A stretch of 64,000 nucleotides of DNA from Nannocystis sp. RBIL2 (GCF_026626745.1 NZ_JAPNJW010000002.1:372001-436000); one strand, 5' to 3'; shown: positions 9,168-18,251, counted from the first letter of the stretch. Notes: a model not told the origin generated them from the letters alone. Numbers and translations: made by a program.

Positions 9168-9298
9168 GCGAGGCCCACGTCGCAGATAGCGCACCGCGCT
9201 GGATGTCCGTGAGGTCAGCTCGCACGCCCGGCGCAAGTCGACGCACGCACCGGCGGACTCGCGTGCGCGCGCGAAAGTCGCTATAGCCCGGGCGCCAC

Positions 9299-11491
9299 GT
9301 GAACGAGCACAACTTCTTCGCCAGCGCCCCGCAAGGCCTCCTCGAGCTGCTCGCCGACGAGCTTCGCGCGCTCGGTGCGACGGCGATCCGGCTCCAGCCG
9401 GCCGGCGTGTACTTCCGCGGGCCGCTGGTCGTCGGCTACCGCGCGTGCCTGTGGTCGCGGCTGGCCGGACGAGTACTGCTCGAGGTCGGCGTCGGGCCGG
9501 CACGCGACGCCGACGAGCTGTACACGACGGTGCAGAGGGTCGACTGGCGCCAGCACATGTCGGCGCGCGGGACGATGGCGGTCGACTTCACCGGCGCCAA
9601 CGCGGCGATCGTCCACACCCGCTTCGGCGCGCAGCGGGTCAAGGACGCGATCGTCGACCAGTTCAACGCCAAGGCCGGGATCCGCCCCGACGTCGCGGTG
9701 AAGCGCCCGGACGTGCGGGTCAGCGTCCACCTGCGCAAGCCGGCGTCATCTGGCATCAAGGGCATGTTCCAAGAGACATCCCACGACGAGGCAGTGATCT
9801 CGATCGACCTCGCCGGCGAGGGCCTGCACCGCCGCGGCTACCGCGAAGAAGGGGCCGAGGCGCCGATCAAGGAGAACCTGGCGGCGGGGATGCTGATGCG
9901 CGCGGGCTGGCCGGCGCTGGCGGCCGCGGGCGCGCCGCTGGTCGACCCGATGTGCGGCTCGGGCACGCTGCTGATCGAGGCGGCGCACATGGCCTGCGAC
10001 CGCGCGCCCGGGCTCGGGCGCGAGTACTTCGGTCTGCTCGGCTGGCGCGGCCACCAGCCGGCGCTGTGGACCGAGCTGCTGACCGAGGCGCGCGCGCGCG
10101 CGGCGATCGGGATCAGCAAGGTGCCGCCGATCTTCGGCTACGACGGCGACGCGGCGGCGGTCAAGGCGGCGGTCGCCAACGCGGCGCGGGCCGGGCTCGG
10201 CGGGCGGATCCGCGTCGAGCGGCGCGAGCTCGCGGAGCTCGTGGCCCCGGAGACAGGTCCTTCGGGACAGGAACGAGAGGCCATGGGGCTGGTCGCCACC
10301 AACCCGCCCTACGGCGAGCGGCTCGGGGTCCGCGCCGACATGCCGGCGCTCTACGAGCTGCTGGGCGAGCGGCTGCGCGATCACTTCGGCGGGTGGAAGG
10401 CGGCGATCCTGGCGCCCGACCTCGAGCTCGGGCACGCGATCGGCCTGCGGGCCGAGCGGCGCCACGTGCTCTACAATGGGGCGATCGCCGTCAACCTGCT
10501 GCGCTTCGACGTGCCGCGCGAGGCCCCGCCGCCGCGCAAGTTCACCCGCAGCGAGGGCGGCGAGGCGCTGTTCAACCGGCTGCGGAAGAACCGCAAGCAG
10601 CTCGGCAGCTGGGCAGCGCGTCACGGGCTCGAGGCCTACCGGCTCTACGACTCCGACATCCCCGAGTACGCGATTGCGGTCGACCTCTACCGCGACTGGG
10701 CCATGGTCCAGGAGTACGCGGCGCCGGCCGAGATCGATCCGGTGCGGGCCGCGGCGCGCCTGCGCGAGGCGCTGCGCGTGATCCCGGACGCGCTCGAGAT
10801 CCCGGCGACGCAGGTGGTGTGCAAGCGTCGCGAGCGGGCCAAGGGCGGCGGGCAGTACGGCCGTCGCGACGACGCGGGCGACATGCTCGAGGTGCGCGAG
10901 GGGCCGGGTCGCTTCCTCGTCAACCTCACCGATTACCTCGACACCGGGCTGTTCCTCGACCATCGCGACACCCGCGCGCTGGTCGGCCAGACCGCCCGCG
11001 GCAAGCGGTTCCTCAACCTGTTCGCGTACACCGCCTCGGCGTCGGTCTACGCCGGCAAGGCAGGCGCGCTGTCGACGACGTCGGTCGACCTGTCGAGCAC
11101 GTACTGCGCGTGGGCCCGCCGCAACCTCGAGCTCAACGGGCTGCGCGGGCCGCAGCATCGCGTGGTCGAGGCCGAGTGCCGCGAGTTCATGGCCCGCGAG
11201 CTGCGCCGCTACGGGGCCATCTTCCTCGACCCGCCGACGTTCTCCAACTCGAAGAAGATGGAGGGCGTGCTCGACGTGCAGCGCGACCACGTGGAGCTGA
11301 TCCGCGGGGCGGTGCGCCTGCTCGAGCGCGACGGTGTGTTGATCTTCTCGACCAACTACCGCCGCTTCCGCCTCGACCAGGAGCGCCTGGCCGACCTCGA
11401 CATCGAGGACCTGTCGGCGTCGACGATCCCCAAGGACTTCGCGCGCAGCCCGAAGATCCACAAGTGCTTCCGGATCACGCCCCGGCGCTGA
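9299..11491 (+). CDS. rlmL: Bifunctional 23S rRNA methyltransferase RlmKL
   Basis: 730 residues starting at a GTG, close to the length of E. coli RlmKL (about 700). The N-terminal half has a THUMP region, the SAM-binding DPMCGSGT at about residue 215 and the NPPYGERL catalytic motif at about residue 335 (RlmL, m2G2445). The C-terminal half has VNLTDYLDTGLFLDHR, a SAM site LNLFAYTASASV and DPPTFSNSKKME (RlmK, m7G2069). It acts on large-subunit rRNA during ribosome assembly. Compared with the E. coli protein as I remember it, about 15 extra residues (around SSGIKGMFQETSHDE) precede the VISIDLAGEGLH strand; they coincide exactly with a three-unit decamer repeat. A second pair lies just before the NPPY motif. 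Confidence 0.96.
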   Translation: MNEHNFFASAPQGLLELLADELRALGATAIRLQPAGVYFRGPLVVGYRACLWSRLAGRVLLEVGVGPARDADELYTTVQRVDWRQHMSARGTMAVDFTGANAAIVHTRFGAQRVKDAIVDQFNAKAGIRPDVAVKRPDVRVSVHLRKPASSGIKGMFQETSHDEAVISIDLAGEGLHRRGYREEGAEAPIKENLAAGMLMRAGWPALAAAGAPLVDPMCGSGTLLIEAAHMACDRAPGLGREYFGLLGWRGHQPALWTELLTEARARAAIGISKVPPIFGYDGDAAAVKAAVANAARAGLGGRIRVERRELAELVAPETGPSGQEREAMGLVATNPPYGERLGVRADMPALYELLGERLRDHFGGWKAAILAPDLELGHAIGLRAERRHVLYNGAIAVNLLRFDVPREAPPPRKFTRSEGGEALFNRLRKNRKQLGSWAARHGLEAYRLYDSDIPEYAIAVDLYRDWAMVQEYAAPAEIDPVRAAARLREALRVIPDALEIPATQVVCKRRERAKGGGQYGRRDDAGDMLEVREGPGRFLVNLTDYLDTGLFLDHRDTRALVGQTARGKRFLNLFAYTASASVYAGKAGALSTTSVDLSSTYCAWARRNLELNGLRGPQHRVVEAECREFMARELRRYGAIFLDPPTFSNSKKMEGVLDVQRDHVELIRGAVRLLERDGVLIFSTNYRRFRLDQERLADLDIEDLSASTIPKDFARSPKIHKCFRITPRR
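9746..9783. repeat. Intragenic 14-nt-period repeat in rlmKL (3 units)
   Basis: Cores at 9749 (tctg), 9763 (catg) and 9777 (catc); the central two read GGCATGTTCC-aa-GAGACATCCC. They encode SSGIKGMFQETSHD, a segment with no counterpart in E. coli RlmKL as recalled. This is the clearest sign that the repeat expands proteins. Confidence 0.8.
10251..10274. repeat. Intragenic 14-nt-period repeat in rlmKL with TTCG loop
   Basis: Cores at 10254 and 10268 (both cagg): AGACAGGTCC-ttcg-GGACAGGAAC. In RNA the GTCC-UUCG-GGAC segment would form a UUCG tetraloop hairpin. It encodes PETGPSGQE, a loop upstream of the NPPY motif. Confidence 0.75.
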
Positions 11492-11680
11492 GCGACGGCG
11501 AACCGCGAGCGGCACCTGTCCTTTCGGAAAGCTTCCCCGTCAGCCGCGAGCGAGCGTGACGTCGACGGGGCCGCAGGGAGAGGTGGCGGCGGCAAGCGCC
11601 TCGTCGTCGGGCGTGAAGGTTGTCACGAGCGCGGACAGGCACGCTTGGCACGCGCGCGCGGCTGTGCCATAGGCCGCGGC

Positions 11681-12685
11681 ATGCACGTGCGGAGCTTCGT
11701 GGCGTTCCTGTCGTTGTTGCCGGCCTGCGGCGGCGATCCGGCCGACACTGGGCTGACTGTCGGCATGTCGGCGAGCGGGGCGACGTCGGCGAGCACGAGC
11801 ACGAGCACGGGCGATGGGACGACCGCGGGCGACGAGACGGACGGGCCGACGACCGCGAGCGACCCGACCACCGGCGACACGACGGCCGTCGCGCCGACGA
11901 CGACCGAGGCGACGTCGACCTCGACCGGGCCTGGTCCTTCGGACATGTGCGGCAACGGCATCGTCGAGGGCGAGGAGGAGTGCGACCTCGGGGCCGCCAA
12001 CGCCGACGACGCCGCCTGCACCGCGGGCTGCGAGCTGGCGGCCTGCGGCGACGGTCTGGTGCGCGACGACGTCGAGCAGTGCGACGACGGCAACCTCGCG
12101 CCGGGCGACGGCTGCGACCCCGAGTGTCAGTTCGAGAGCCAGGGCGAGGACACCGAGGTGGTGCTCGAAGGCCTCGCGTTGATGATCCCGAGCGACCTCT
12201 ACGACGGCAGCCAGGCCTCGATGGTGTGCGTCGATCTGGCGATCGCCAAGGTGGGGGTGGTCCACGACGTGCGGATGAAGATCGGGGCCGACCACCCGCA
12301 CGTCGGCGACCTGGTGTTCAAGCTGTGGAGCCCGAAGGGCACGGTGCTGACGCTCCTGAGCCTGCCCGGCGGCGCGGAGGCGGCCGACGACGGGATGTCC
12401 GACAGCACCGAGAACTCGGACATCGATCCGGTGTGGCCGGTGGCGTTCCGCGACGACGGCACCGACGCCGAGTTGATGGGCCACACGATCGGCATCGACC
12501 AGGCGGTATGCCGCGACGACGGGGTCTGCGAGTACGCGCCGAGCCCTGGCGCCGGGCCCGGCGAGGACTTCGGCGACTTCGTCGGCGAGCCGTCCGAGGG
12601 CACCTGGCGCTTCTGCGCCGGCGACTCGGCGTTCGCCGACAAGGGCACTCTCGAGTCGGTGACGCTGACGGTGGTCGTCGGCTGA
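11681..12685 (+). CDS. Lipoprotein with DUF4215 repeats and P-type beta domain
   Basis: 334 residues from the ATG at 11681. The signal ends FLSLLPAC, followed by a Ser/Thr/Asp linker of about 70 residues. Two Cys-rich units follow (CGNGIVEGEEECD and CGDGLVRDDVEQCDDGN) of the DUF4215 type. Residues about 165-334 resemble the proprotein-convertase P domain (P/homoB): VGVVHDVRMKIGADHPHVGDL, KLWSPKGTVLTLLS and EGTWRFCAGDSAFADKGTLES, ending in a final strand. Likely an outer-surface lipoprotein; ligand unknown. The start is chosen because it places the signal peptide at the N-terminus. Confidence 0.88.
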   Translation: MHVRSFVAFLSLLPACGGDPADTGLTVGMSASGATSASTSTSTGDGTTAGDETDGPTTASDPTTGDTTAVAPTTTEATSTSTGPGPSDMCGNGIVEGEEECDLGAANADDAACTAGCELAACGDGLVRDDVEQCDDGNLAPGDGCDPECQFESQGEDTEVVLEGLALMIPSDLYDGSQASMVCVDLAIAKVGVVHDVRMKIGADHPHVGDLVFKLWSPKGTVLTLLSLPGGAEAADDGMSDSTENSDIDPVWPVAFRDDGTDAELMGHTIGIDQAVCRDDGVCEYAPSPGAGPGEDFGDFVGEPSEGTWRFCAGDSAFADKGTLESVTLTVVVG

Positions 12686-12792
12686 GCGCGGCGATCCACG
12701 CGCGGGTGTCCCCGCGGGCGACGCGAACGCCGACGAGGCAAGCGGCGACGGGCGGCGGTGCCGACGCGCCGCCGATCTGGCATCGTGGAGGC

Positions 12793-14052
12793 GTGCGCAG
12801 CCGCTGGACGATCCCGCCCGCCGCCGTGGCGATCCATCTGTGTGTCGGCTCGGTCTACGCCTGGAGCGTCTTTAATAAACCGATCGAGGCGCTGCACCCG
12901 GCGTGGCCGAAGGGGGCGGCGGCGTACACTTTCTCGATCGCCATCGCGCTGCTCGGGCTGTCGGCGGCGTTCGGCGGCACCTGGCTCGAGAGACATGGCC
13001 CGAAGCGCGCGGCGACTCTGGCGGCGTGCCTGTTCGCCGGCGGCCTGGCGCTCGGCGGGCTCGGGGTGTGGCTCGGCTGGTTGTGGCTGCTGTTCGTCGG
13101 CTACGGAGTGGTAGGCGGCGCCGGGCTGGGGCTAGCGTACGTGTCACCGGTCAGCGCGCTGGTGAAATGGTTCCCCGACCGGCGCGGGCTGGCGACGGGG
13201 ATGGCGGTGCTCGGCTTCGGCGGTGGGGCGCTGATCGCCGCGCCGGTGAAGGAGCGGCTGATCCAGTCGGTCGGGGTGGCGTCGACGCTGTGGATCCTCG
13301 CGGCCGTGTACTTCTTCGTGATGATGGGCGCGGCGCGGGCGCTGGCTCGCCCGCCCGACGGCTGGCGCCCGGAGGGATATGTCCCAAAGGCCATCCAGCT
13401 CGGCGGCGAGCCGGAGCTGACGATGCCGATGGCGGTGCGCACGCGCCAGTTCTGGCTGCTGTGGGGCATGCTGTTCATCAACATCAGCGCCGGCATCTCG
13501 ATCCTGGCCCAGGCGTCGCCGATGATGCAGGACATGTTCCAAAGGACACCCGAGCAGGCGGCCGCGATGGTGTCGGTGATCGCCGGCTTCAACGCGTTCG
13601 GCCGCATCTTCTGGGCGTCGCTGTCGGATCGGATCGGCCGGCGCGCGGTGTTCTCGATCTTCTTCGCGGTCCAGGCGGCGCTGTTCGTGACGATCCCGCA
13701 GCTGGCCGCCGGCGGGCAGTGGCAGCTGTTCCAGCTCGCGGTGGTGGTGATCTTCACGATGTACGGCGGCGGCTTCGCCACCATCCCGGCGTTTTTGGCC
13801 GACATGTTCGGCGCCCGCAACGTCGGCGCGGTCCACGGGGTGATCTTGACCGCCTGGAGCGCCGCGGGCGTGGCCGGGCCTATCCTCATCACGTCGATCC
13901 GCGAGTCCCAGCTCAAGGCGCTGCCGCCCGGCGGCTCGCGGGTCGAGCTGTACGCGTCGACGCTGCAGATCATGGCGGTGGCGCTGCTGGTCGGCCTGGC
14001 GCTGACGCTGGCGGTGCGGCCGCTGGCGCCCGCGAGCGCGAGGCCGGCGTGA
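12793..14052 (+). CDS. MFS transporter, OFA (oxalate/formate antiporter-like) family
   Basis: 419 residues from a GTG at 12793 with GGAGG a few nt upstream. Twelve hydrophobic segments are visible. The N-terminal LCVGSVYAWSVF is the hallmark of the OFA family, and ALVKWFPDRRGLATGMAVLGFG is the MFS loop and helix. A second half begins at RQFWLLWGMLFINISAG. OFA members move small mono- or dicarboxylates; the substrate here cannot be read from sequence. The central loop and TM6-TM8 region hold decamer repeat pairs at 13375-13398 and 13530-13553, the latter encoding MFQRTPEQ. Confidence 0.9.
   Translation: MRSRWTIPPAAVAIHLCVGSVYAWSVFNKPIEALHPAWPKGAAAYTFSIAIALLGLSAAFGGTWLERHGPKRAATLAACLFAGGLALGGLGVWLGWLWLLFVGYGVVGGAGLGLAYVSPVSALVKWFPDRRGLATGMAVLGFGGGALIAAPVKERLIQSVGVASTLWILAAVYFFVMMGAARALARPPDGWRPEGYVPKAIQLGGEPELTMPMAVRTRQFWLLWGMLFINISAGISILAQASPMMQDMFQRTPEQAAAMVSVIAGFNAFGRIFWASLSDRIGRRAVFSIFFAVQAALFVTIPQLAAGGQWQLFQLAVVVIFTMYGGGFATIPAFLADMFGARNVGAVHGVILTAWSAAGVAGPILITSIRESQLKALPPGGSRVELYASTLQIMAVALLVGLALTLAVRPLAPASARPA
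13375..13553. repeat. Two intragenic decamer pairs in the MFS gene
   Basis: One pair has cores at 13378 (tatg) and 13392 (catc) with a caaa spacer; the other has cores at 13533 (catg) and 13547 (cacc) with a caaa spacer. Both encode predicted cytoplasmic-loop residues (EGYVPKAIQ and DMFQRTPEQ), regions that tolerate insertion. Confidence 0.65.
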
Positions 14053-14134
14053 GGGTCATCTGGCCTGGGGGACAGGTCGGGACGGTATTCGGCGGCGGAC
14101 TTGCGCGGGGCAGCGCGGCGTGCGAAGTGGGTGT

Positions 14135-14824
14135 ATGCACGCGTGTCTCCTTCGAACTCCGGCGCTGGCGCTGGCGCTGGCGCTGGCGAGCTGCGGCGGC
14201 GACGGCAAGACGACCGCCTCGGGCAGCACGACGGGCACGAGCACGACGACGGGCACAAGCACGACGACCGGCACGGGTACGACGACCGACGCGAGCCCGA
14301 CCACCGGCGAGGCCAGCACGACCTCGGAGACGACCACGTCCGGGGCGACGACGGGGGTCACGACGTCGACGAGCACGACGACCGGGTCGACCACGGCGGT
14401 CTTCAGCACCGGGCCCGACGAGACGCCCGGCGAGACCGTCGGCGAGCTCGGCTGCTGCCTGGCGCCGATGCGACCGGACTGCGCCGACGCGGCCTGCTGC
14501 GCCGGCGGCAAGTGGTCGTGCGCCGAGTGCGACGCGCCGGGCGAGGTGTGCCCGCCGGCGTGCTGCGATCCGGCTGCGAAGCCGCCGTGCTTCGAGGGCG
14601 CGAGCTGCTGCGAGGACGGGGCGTGGGCCTGCAACGACGACGGAGGTCAGTCGACGTGCGCGGCGCCCGGCGATCTGTGCCAGAGCGAGGCGTGCTGCGT
14701 GCCAGGGACCGAGCCGGACCCGCCCTGCGTCGAGGGCGCGAGCTGCTGCGAGGGCGGGGTGTGGGAGTGCAACGACGACCTCGGCCAGCCCGTGTGCACG
14801 GAGCTCGCGCCGCTGTGCGAGTGA
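14135..14824 (+). CDS. Cys-rich lipoprotein with Thr-rich linker
   Basis: 229 residues from the ATG at 14135; an in-frame GTG at 14120 would add five. The signal ALALALALASC is a good lipobox. A roughly 75-residue Ser/Thr/Gly linker follows, then a Cys-dense region with repeated CCxxGxWxC and GASCCE units, three imperfect copies in all. The pattern suggests small disulfide-stabilised surface modules. I do not recognise a named family. An array of 14-nt repeats fills the gap to the next, convergent gene. Confidence 0.8.
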   Translation: MHACLLRTPALALALALASCGGDGKTTASGSTTGTSTTTGTSTTTGTGTTTDASPTTGEASTTSETTTSGATTGVTTSTSTTTGSTTAVFSTGPDETPGETVGELGCCLAPMRPDCADAACCAGGKWSCAECDAPGEVCPPACCDPAAKPPCFEGASCCEDGAWACNDDGGQSTCAAPGDLCQSEACCVPGTEPDPPCVEGASCCEGGVWECNDDLGQPVCTELAPLCE

Positions 14825-14856
14825 GGCGCGGAGAGCCTTGTTGCCCGTGCCCTTGA

Positions 14857-14936
14857 GGACATGGACCTTCGAGCATGCTCCTCACGCCATGTCCCGGAGA
14901 ACATGTTCGCGTCGCCATGTCGTTTCCGACATCCGC
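14857..14936. repeat. Array of six palindromic decamers, 14-nt period
   Basis: Cores at 14860, 14874, 14888, 14902, 14916 (all catg) and 14930 (catc), with a weaker unit (cgtg) at 14846. It lies between the stop codons of two convergent genes (14824 and 14962). Confidence 0.92.
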
Positions 14937-14961
14937 GGTCGGGACGGCCTGCTCGCCGCGC

Positions 14962-16590
14962 TCAAGCGGGGAACGGCGCCTCGAAGCTCGTAAACGCGTG
15001 GTGGACGCGGACCGCGTCGGCGCGGTCGAGCGCGTCGACCATCTCGGCGGCGGCGGCGGAGCGGTCGTCCGCGACCGCGAGGACGGCGGGGGCCAGGTTC
15101 ACGAGGTCGCCGACGCCGCTGGCTCGCTCGAGCGCGGGCTCCAGCAGCGCCAGCGCCTCGGCCAGGTGCCCGAACTCGGCCAGCTCGACGAGGAGGGGCG
15201 CGAGCGCGTCGGACCGCATGGGTGCGAACTGGGCGAGCGCCAGCGCGGTCTCGATCCGGTCGGTGGCGAGGTAGGCCGGCACGAGGCCGGGCTGGACGGC
15301 CTCGATCAGCGAGACGAGCGCCTCCTCGCCGACGAAGGCGCGCTCCATCAGCGCCTCCGCGCGGGCGACGTCGCCGCGGCGGGCGAAGGCCGTAGCGGCG
15401 TGAAAGATCCTCACCCCGCGGCGACCGATCCCGAACCGCGTCGCCATGTCGGGCGCGGCGCACCACTCGTCCAGCGCGCGCGCGAGGGCCCGCTCGCCGC
15501 GGGGCGTGAACCATTTCTCGTCGATCTCCGGCTCGAGAGTGCGGGTCCCGGCCTGGACGTCGGTGAGGAACTGCCGCTCCTTCTGCAGCACCGCGGCGTG
15601 ATCGGCGGCGATCGAGGCGGCGAGGGTCAGGAGCTCGGCGCGGGCTCGTGAGCGGTCATGTGCGCCGCGCAGTGCGATCAGCTCGAGACGCGCCTCGTAC
15701 ACCTCGAAGCTGGTGATGAGGCCCAGGGCGTACTGCTCGTCGAGCTCGGCCGCGCCTGCTTCGGCCCGCGCGCGCCACTCGGCGGCGCGCGGATGATCGG
15801 GCGCCAGGCGAGCGACGAGAGCGTCACGGGCGACGCTCTCGCCGGGCCACCGAGCGAGCGCGGCCTCGACGTCGCCGCTGCGCACCAGCGCGACCAGGAC
15901 GTCGCGCCGCACGAAGAAGTCGAGCTCCGGTGCGATCGCTTCGAGCTCGCCCGCCGCGGCCGCGCTGGCGATCACGGCCCGGCTCACGTACAGCGGCAAG
16001 GGGCCGCGTAGGTCGACGAGCTGTCGGGCGGCCTCGGCGGCTGCGAGGTCGCCCCGGCGCGCATGGACGATGCGCAGCGCCGCCGCCATGGCGCAGCGGC
16101 TGGCCTCGTTGCGGTGCGGCAGTACGCGCGCGAGCGTGGCCAGGTGCGCGGCTTCCTCGGCCTCGGGCAGCCGCGCGCGTACGAGGTACCACGCGAGGTC
16201 GGCCGTGCCTCCGAACTCGCCCAGGCGCTCGTACACACGCTCGCGGGCGACGGCGGCGACGGCGGGATCGGTAAAGTCGTCGACGAGGAGCAGCTCGACG
16301 AGGTGGCTCTCGTGCGTGGCGCAGGCGTAGCCCTCGCGCAGTGCGGCGGACACGAGCTCCGGCCGCCCGCGCGCCGCCTCGGCGAGCCGGCTCAGCGCGG
16401 TCGCCCGCGCGAACACGCTGTCGACGCGGAACCCTCCCGCCCACGCCCGCGCGAGCGCGACGTCGCCGACAGCCAGCGCCACCTCGCCGAACGTCCACCC
16501 GAGCGCGTGGACGTAGTCGATGACGGCGCGGCCCGGCAGCTCGTCACACCAGCGCTCGAGGCAGGTCTCCGCGGTCGACTCGTGGGTCAC
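14962..16590 (-). CDS. Hypothetical alpha-helical repeat protein
   Basis: 542 residues from a GTG at 16590. The sequence is rich in Ala, Glu, Arg and Leu with repeated helix-turn-helix phrases such as GDVALARAWA, GDLAAAEAARQLVDL and GDVARAEALMERA, as in TPR or SEL1-like solenoids. No signal peptide, so it is probably cytoplasmic. No catalytic motif was seen. It stands alone: the gene on its left is convergent and the hxsB-like gene to its right is on the same strand but separated by a repeat array. Composition is balanced and acidic, unlike an antisense artefact. Confidence 0.75.
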   Translation of the reverse strand: MTHESTAETCLERWCDELPGRAVIDYVHALGWTFGEVALAVGDVALARAWAGGFRVDSVFARATALSRLAEAARGRPELVSAALREGYACATHESHLVELLLVDDFTDPAVAAVARERVYERLGEFGGTADLAWYLVRARLPEAEEAAHLATLARVLPHRNEASRCAMAAALRIVHARRGDLAAAEAARQLVDLRGPLPLYVSRAVIASAAAAGELEAIAPELDFFVRRDVLVALVRSGDVEAALARWPGESVARDALVARLAPDHPRAAEWRARAEAGAAELDEQYALGLITSFEVYEARLELIALRGAHDRSRARAELLTLAASIAADHAAVLQKERQFLTDVQAGTRTLEPEIDEKWFTPRGERALARALDEWCAAPDMATRFGIGRRGVRIFHAATAFARRGDVARAEALMERAFVGEEALVSLIEAVQPGLVPAYLATDRIETALALAQFAPMRSDALAPLLVELAEFGHLAEALALLEPALERASGVGDLVNLAPAVLAVADDRSAAAAEMVDALDRADAVRVHHAFTSFEAPFPA

Positions 16591-16675
16591 GGGACCGAGG
16601 GTAGCAGAGGCGCTTCAGCAGTGGGCCGGGCCGGGGGCCGATGGCGGCGAGTGACGTGGCCCGAGGGGCCTCTCC

Positions 16676-16727
16676 GGGGATGCCCGTTCGGGCATGCTCG
16701 ATCGGGCATGTCCGCACAGGCATCCGA
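16676..16727. repeat. Array of four palindromic decamers, 14-nt period
   Basis: Cores at 16679 (gatg), 16693 (catg), 16707 (catg) and 16721 (catc). It lies between the start of the helical-repeat gene and the stop of the hxsB-like gene, both on the minus strand. Confidence 0.88.
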
Positions 16728-16742
16728 AAGCGCAGCCCGACC

Positions 16743-18251
16743 TCACGGCGCCGGCTGGACGAAGTGATCGCGGCTGCGGACGGTGGTCCAGCGGTCGAAG
16801 ATCGCCAGGGTCTCGGCGTCGGCCTCGGCCAGCTTCTCGAACAGGTAGTCCTGGATGCCCTTGTGCACCGCGCAGACGTTGCTCTCGCGCATGCGGCCGA
16901 AGATCGAGCCCTGGCTCTTGTGGTTGAAGCTGGGGATCGTGCCGCAGTAGGGCTGGTAGGTGCAGTGGAGGCAGTCGGGCTGGCCGTCGAGGTTGGAGGC
17001 GATGGTCATCGCCCGCACCGTCTCGTGGCCGACCAGCTCGCGGAAGCTGCTGGTGCGCACGTCGCCGAGGTGGAACGTGTCGTCGCCCATCTCGTGCAGC
17101 ATGCGGCCCTCGTCGCAGGTGAACACCTGGCCGTCGTAGTTGTAGGCCAGCGCGCCGATGCCCGCGCCGGAGGGGCTGCGCAGGTCGAGGAAGTTGGGGT
17201 CCTCGCCGCGCAGGATCTTGGTGAGGAAGATGCTGGCGTAGCGCTCGAGGATCTGCACGCCCTGCTTGTTGAGCTCGATCATGTAGTCGACCGCGCGGCG
17301 GTAGTACTGCATGTAGTCGCCGCGCGGGTACTCGAGGCGCTGGCGGGTGCGGTCGGCGAAGCCGAACGGGTCGATGGCGCGGAGGAACAGCGCCTTGCAG
17401 CCGAGGCCGACGTAGGTGTCGACGACCTCCTTCCACAGCGGCAAGGTCTCGCGCGTGGTCGTGAGCAGCGCCTCGACGTGGTAGAGCGTCGGGTCGAGGC
17501 CGGCGGCGGCGTAGGCCTCGTTGATCCGCTTGATCCAGCGGACCGCGCGCTGGTGGGCGTCCTGGGTCGGCAGCTTGCGCTGGGCGTTGTGCAGCTTCTC
17601 CGGCCCGTCGATGCTGGTGCACAGCTGGACGCGGTGGGCGATCAGGTACTCGAGCTTGGCGTCGTCGAGCAGGGCGAAGTTCGAGACCATCGTGAACTGC
17701 AGCCGCTTGCCGTGGGCGCGGTTCTGGTCGACCGCGTACTCGATGGCGTGCTTGACGACGTCGAAGTTGACGAGCGGCTCGCCGCCCTGGAACTCGATGG
17801 TGACGAACGGGCTCGGGCTGCGGAACACCAGGTCGATCGCGCGCTCCGCTGTCTCACGGGTCATGTCCGTATGGACCTGGTCCATGTTGGCCCGCGAGGC
17901 GTGGCAGTAGACGCAGGTCTCGTTGCAGCGCAGGGTGACGACGAGGATGTGCAGGTTGGGGCCGCCGGCGAGGAAGCTCTTGCGGGCCCGGATCCGCTCG
18001 GCCGCGGCGCGCACGTCGTAGTGGGCGCGCAGGAAGTTGCCGGCCTTGAGGCGGGCGTGGAGGTCGCTGTCCTCGGGGACATGTCCCTCGACGAACTGGG
18101 CGAACTCGGGGGCGGTCAGCAGCAGCCAGTTGCCCTCGAGGTTGGTGACGAGGACGCGGTCGCCGACGGCGCGCCAGCGGAAGTAGGCCTGGGTGCCGGC
18201 GCGCGGGCGCAGCTGCACGAGGGAGGGAGCTGGCTGAAGGGACAGGTTCAC
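16743..18251 (-). CDS. HxsB-like radical SAM/SPASM maturase
   Basis: 502 residues from a GTG at 18251 that overlaps the previous stop as GTGA. The first 95 residues match the HxsB leader region (FRWRAVGDRVLVTNLEGNW, then LTAPEFAQFVEG). The radical SAM Cys triplet is CNETCVYC (C109, C113, C116), followed by EFQGGEPLVNF. The C-terminal SPASM part has CDEGRMLHEMGDDTFHLGDV and CLHCTYQPYCG plus a later Cys, able to bind auxiliary iron-sulfur clusters. HxsB enzymes belong to the His-Xaa-Ser RiPP-like systems. The partner radical SAM HxsC and the repeat substrate HxsA are not visible nearby, so the target is unknown. Decamer repeats lie in the gene and across its start codon. Confidence 0.88.
   Translation of the reverse strand: MNLSLQPAPSLVQLRPRAGTQAYFRWRAVGDRVLVTNLEGNWLLLTAPEFAQFVEGHVPEDSDLHARLKAGNFLRAHYDVRAAAERIRARKSFLAGGPNLHILVVTLRCNETCVYCHASRANMDQVHTDMTRETAERAIDLVFRSPSPFVTIEFQGGEPLVNFDVVKHAIEYAVDQNRAHGKRLQFTMVSNFALLDDAKLEYLIAHRVQLCTSIDGPEKLHNAQRKLPTQDAHQRAVRWIKRINEAYAAAGLDPTLYHVEALLTTTRETLPLWKEVVDTYVGLGCKALFLRAIDPFGFADRTRQRLEYPRGDYMQYYRRAVDYMIELNKQGVQILERYASIFLTKILRGEDPNFLDLRSPSGAGIGALAYNYDGQVFTCDEGRMLHEMGDDTFHLGDVRTSSFRELVGHETVRAMTIASNLDGQPDCLHCTYQPYCGTIPSFNHKSQGSIFGRMRESNVCAVHKGIQDYLFEKLAEADAETLAIFDRWTTVRSRDHFVQPAP
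17845..17882. repeat. Intragenic 14-nt-period repeat in hxsB-like gene (3 units)
   Basis: Cores at 17848 (gctg), 17862 (catg) and 17876 (cctg). They encode DQVHTDMTRETAERA, a loop shortly after the radical SAM Cys motif. Confidence 0.7.
18063..18086. repeat. Intragenic 14-nt-period repeat in hxsB-like gene (2 units)
   Basis: Cores at 18066 (gctg) and 18080 (catg): GCTGTCC-tcgg-GGACATGTCC. Encodes EGHVPEDSDLHAR in the N-terminal leader-binding region. A further pair (18229 and 18243) straddles the start codon of the gene. Confidence 0.75.

Noticed and set aside
14857..14936. Classic Rho-independent terminator
   Set aside because: Hairpins are possible, but there is no T-tract and the same units occur inside coding genes, so a simple intrinsic terminator does not explain them.
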